Shown here: positions 62,022 to 64,000 of the stretch, one piece after another | How positions within the stretch are numbered: position 1 is the stretch's first letter | Layout of the letters: the number at the start of each line of letters is the position of its first letter | From: Myxococcus stipitatus | GTDB taxonomy: Bacteria; Myxococcota; Myxococcia; Myxococcales; Myxococcaceae | Length of the DNA stretch: 64,000 nucleotides | NCBI RefSeq assembly: GCF_037414475.1 | Contig: NZ_CP147913.1 | Location: 9,248,501 to 9,312,500, forward strand | Direction: 5' to 3' | Notes under the pieces: generated by a model | Told to the model about the DNA's origin: nothing | The model's database searches: none | The model's input: only the letters and a program-made list of their open reading frames with translations | Position numbers and translations under genes: made by a program

Positions 62022-62819
62022 TCACCCGACCGGTTCGAGCCGGGGTTGCTCGCCCAGCACGTGCTTCAAATCCGCGCGCAGCGCCCGCTGCACGTCCTGC
62101 CTCACGGTGTTCACGAAGAAGTGGTCGCCCGGGAAGTCGCGGATGGTGAACTGGTGGTGGGTGTGTTGCTTCCAGGCGAAGACCTGCTCTTCGGTGGCCA
62201 GGATGTCGCCGCGTCCCCAGAACGCGGAGATGGCGCACGACAGCGGCGGCTCGGGCGCGCAGGTGTAGTTGTCGATGACGGCGTAGTCCGCGCGGATGAT
62301 CGGCAAGACCAGCTCCAACAGCTCCGGCTCCTTCGCCACTTGTTCGGGCAGGCCTCCGAGCTCGCGGACCCGCTCAAGCAACTGCGCATCCGTGAGCTCC
62401 GCCGCGGGACGGAAGCGTGAGCGCAGCTGCGGGGCAATCCGCCCCGAGACTCCGAGATAGAACGGCTCGCGCTCGCCTCGCCGGCGCAGCTCCCGGGCCA
62501 GCTCGAAGGCGACCAGCGCCCCCATGCTGTGTCCGAAGAAGGCGAAGGGGAGATCGAGCCGCGGTGTGAGCTGCTTCACAAGTTCGTGAACCAGCGGCTC
62601 CATCCGCGTGAAGCACGGCTCCCTCAGCCGGAATTCCCGCCCGGGGAGCTGGACCGCGCTGACGGCAATCTCCTCGGGCAGCTCGTCCGCCCACCTGCGG
62701 AACATCGAGGCGCCGCCGCCCGCATGGTGGAAGCAGATGAGTTGCAGTCGGGCTGCTGGCTTCCGCTGTCCGCTGAACATCAACCACTCATCAACAGTGT
62801 TCTTTATTGGCAACATCAT
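62022..62819 (-). CDS. Type II thioesterase (NRPS editing)
   Basis: Stand-alone alpha/beta hydrolase of about 265 residues that clears misprimed or stalled acyl groups from carrier domains. Seen: LICFHHAGGGASMFRRW near the N-terminus, nucleophile Ser98 in FFGHSMGALVAF, Asp202 in WGRGD, and His233 in PGDHFF. Length and motifs fit the GrsT/SrfD family. The frame opens at 62873, but I chose the ATG at 62819 because a GA-rich site (GAGAGACGA) lies directly before it and the shorter protein matches the family. It is the first minus-strand gene after the divergent gap, so it may head the NRPS transcript. Confidence 0.93.
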   Translation of the reverse strand: MMLPIKNTVDEWLMFSGQRKPAARLQLICFHHAGGGASMFRRWADELPEEIAVSAVQLPGREFRLREPCFTRMEPLVHELVKQLTPRLDLPFAFFGHSMGALVAFELARELRRRGEREPFYLGVSGRIAPQLRSRFRPAAELTDAQLLERVRELGGLPEQVAKEPELLELVLPIIRADYAVIDNYTCAPEPPLSCAISAFWGRGDILATEEQVFAWKQHTHHQFTIRDFPGDHFFVNTVRQDVQRALRADLKHVLGEQPRLEPVG

Positions 62820-63100
62820 TCGTCTCTCAATCTCCCAGTTGTTGCGAATGCGTGTCATGGACAGGCAATGCATACCCTGGGAGGTGATGTCAGTGTGTTC
62901 TGCTAATGAGGGAGCAAATTCTAACGTTGAAGATGTGAGCGGCGCCTGTTAATCCGGGATTCGCTTCTAGCTTCAAAACGGGGGACGCGTCTTTACGAAA
63001 ACATAAGGCACGCTGATTTCAATTCCTTATCATTTTGGCCCAAGGGCACGCGTACAGTGTGTCTGGATGCTTCTGCTTTGGCTCCGTGTAGGGACATGTT
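62820..63100. other. Divergent intergenic region, relatively AT-rich
   Basis: This 281-base gap separates the leftward NRPS array from the rightward dehydrogenase gene and is clearly richer in A/T than the rest of the window. It is the natural place for both promoters. TATCAT at 63028-63033 could be a -10 element for the rightward gene but lacks a good -35. On the other strand, TTGAAG and ATTAAC spaced 17 bases apart (within about 62940-62975) is a weak candidate. Neither is convincing. Confidence 0.45.
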
Positions 63101-64000
63101 GTGAGTTCATCGACAGTTCTCCGAAGAGATACCTCGTCAGTGGTCTCCCCATATCGACTCATTGGCTCGCCCGGGACAGGGGATTCCGAGGCTGAGCCGT
63201 TGCCACCAGGCATCCATGAGCAGCTCGCCATCGAGCTCTATCGGCAGATGCTCTACCTGCGTGTCTTCGACGAACGGGCGCTCATCTATCACCGGCATGG
63301 TCGCATTGGCACCTGGGCCATTTCATGGGGACACGAAGCCATCCAGGTTGGCGCAATGTTTGCGCTTCGTGACCATGATTGGGCATTTCCTTCGTACCGG
63401 GAGAACAAGATAGGCCTCATGCGGGGCATGTCTCCGGCGGATGTGCTTGCAGGCTGCCGAGGCCACCCACAAGGTTGGTGGAATCCAAACATCTGGCGGA
63501 TGGGTTCCATCAGTATTCCCGTGGGCTCTCAGGTTCCCCACGCTGTTGGCTTTGCATGGGGAGAGCGTCTCCAAGGGCGCGACACGGTCGCACTGGTCTT
63601 CTTTGGAGACGGGGCGACCTCGGAGGGTGAGTTTCACGAAGGAGCCAACCTGGCGGGTGTGCTCAATGCTCCCGCCGTCCTGCTGTGCTCCAACAACCAA
63701 TGGGCCATCAGCACGCCGCTCCACCACCAGACCCGCGCCAGTTCGCTCGCGGACAAGGCGGTGGGCTACGGCATCCCAGGGGTTCGCGTGGACGGCGACG
63801 ACGTGGCCGCCGTCTATCTCGCGGTCTCCGCGGCCGTGGAGCGGGCGCGCTCGGGAGGTGGGCCCACCTTCATCGAGTGCGTCACCTACCGCATGCAGGC
63901 GCACGCCTTCCCTGATGACCCCAGCGTCTACCGGGATGACGCCGACGCCGAGGCCGCGCGCCGCGACGAGTGCCTCGTCCGCTACGAGCGCTACCTCCAG
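63101..64000 (+). CDS. 2-oxoacid dehydrogenase E1 component, alpha subunit (3' end outside window)
   Basis: Thiamine-diphosphate-dependent E1-alpha, which decarboxylates pyruvate or a branched-chain 2-oxoacid in a dehydrogenase complex with E1-beta, E2 and E3. 300 residues are visible. Seen: LYRQMLYLRVFDERA, WAFPSYRENKIGLMRG, and the ThDP motif from GDGATSEGEFHEG (169) to NNQWAIS (198-204), then RMQAHAFPDDP in the regulatory-loop region. The GTG at 63101 has an AGGGA site six bases upstream. It diverges from the NRPS array. Pyruvate and branched-chain versions cannot be told apart here. If branched-chain specific, it could supply iso-acyl primers for fatty acids, but a link to the lipopeptide is speculation. 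Confidence 0.9.
   Translation, partial: MSSSTVLRRDTSSVVSPYRLIGSPGTGDSEAEPLPPGIHEQLAIELYRQMLYLRVFDERALIYHRHGRIGTWAISWGHEAIQVGAMFALRDHDWAFPSYRENKIGLMRGMSPADVLAGCRGHPQGWWNPNIWRMGSISIPVGSQVPHAVGFAWGERLQGRDTVALVFFGDGATSEGEFHEGANLAGVLNAPAVLLCSNNQWAISTPLHHQTRASSLADKAVGYGIPGVRVDGDDVAAVYLAVSAAVERARSGGGPTFIECVTYRMQAHAFPDDPSVYRDDADAEAARRDECLVRYERYLQ

Noticed and set aside
63019-63231. Small minus-strand open frame of 70 codons at the divergent gap
   Set aside because: It overlaps the start of the E1-alpha gene, has no ribosome binding site that stands out and no recognisable family.

Overview
The window is GC-rich, densely coded DNA dominated by one giant non-ribosomal peptide synthetase (NRPS) locus. 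The very large NRPS genes, the strong G/C preference at third codon positions, and the mix of tailoring genes look like a myxobacterium (Myxococcota, Cystobacterineae-type). That placement is inference from style, because no rRNA or other phylogenetic marker is present. Almost everything is on the minus strand, so the locus reads right to left. One gene at the far right (63101 to the edge) is divergent on the plus strand.

Layout in transcription order. A 281-base, relatively AT-rich gap separates a plus-strand 2-oxoacid dehydrogenase E1-alpha gene from the minus-strand array. The array runs: type II thioesterase (62819-62022), aldo/keto reductase (61888-60857), 2-oxoglutarate/Fe(II) oxygenase (60678-59920), cytochrome P450 (59740-58334), and NRPS B (58244-27351; 10,297 residues, nine modules, terminal thioesterase). 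It continues with a PvdE/SyrD-type peptide exporter overlapping the NRPS B stop by an ATGA (27354-25705), an MDR reductase (25618-24593), a GT87-type membrane glycosyltransferase (24511-23162), a decayed P450 fragment (about 23135-22980), and NRPS A. NRPS A starts at 22834 and stays open to base 1, so at least 7,611 codons are visible and its 3' end lies outside the window. It carries a loading module of fatty acyl-AMP ligase plus ACP, six complete modules and the start of a seventh.

How it works together. NRPS A activates and loads a fatty acid, and NRPS B carries the releasing thioesterase. The simplest reading is one lipopeptide pathway in which A acts before B although A lies downstream of B. 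Reading the ten specificity residues by eye gives, for A: acyl-Gly-aromatic-(D-X)-Glu-Val/aliphatic-aromatic-(continues outside the window). For B it gives: (D-X)-Ser-Asp-Gln-Gln-Gln-(basic?)-Glu-Leu-release. X has the same unusual code in both genes and is followed by an epimerase both times. The P450, the 2OG oxygenase, the reductases and the GT87 enzyme are candidate tailoring steps, and the ABC protein is the likely exporter. No MbtH-like gene, phosphopantetheinyl transferase, regulator or polyketide synthase module was seen.

The synthetases show heavy recent internal recombination. There is a near-identical triplication of the Gln module, a 78-residue duplicated carrier domain, shared adenylation cores between the two genes, and near-identical condensation domains in two neighbouring modules. 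The predicted product does not match a myxobacterial lipopeptide I can name from memory, so I treat it as a candidate undescribed acidic, glutamine-rich lipopeptide.
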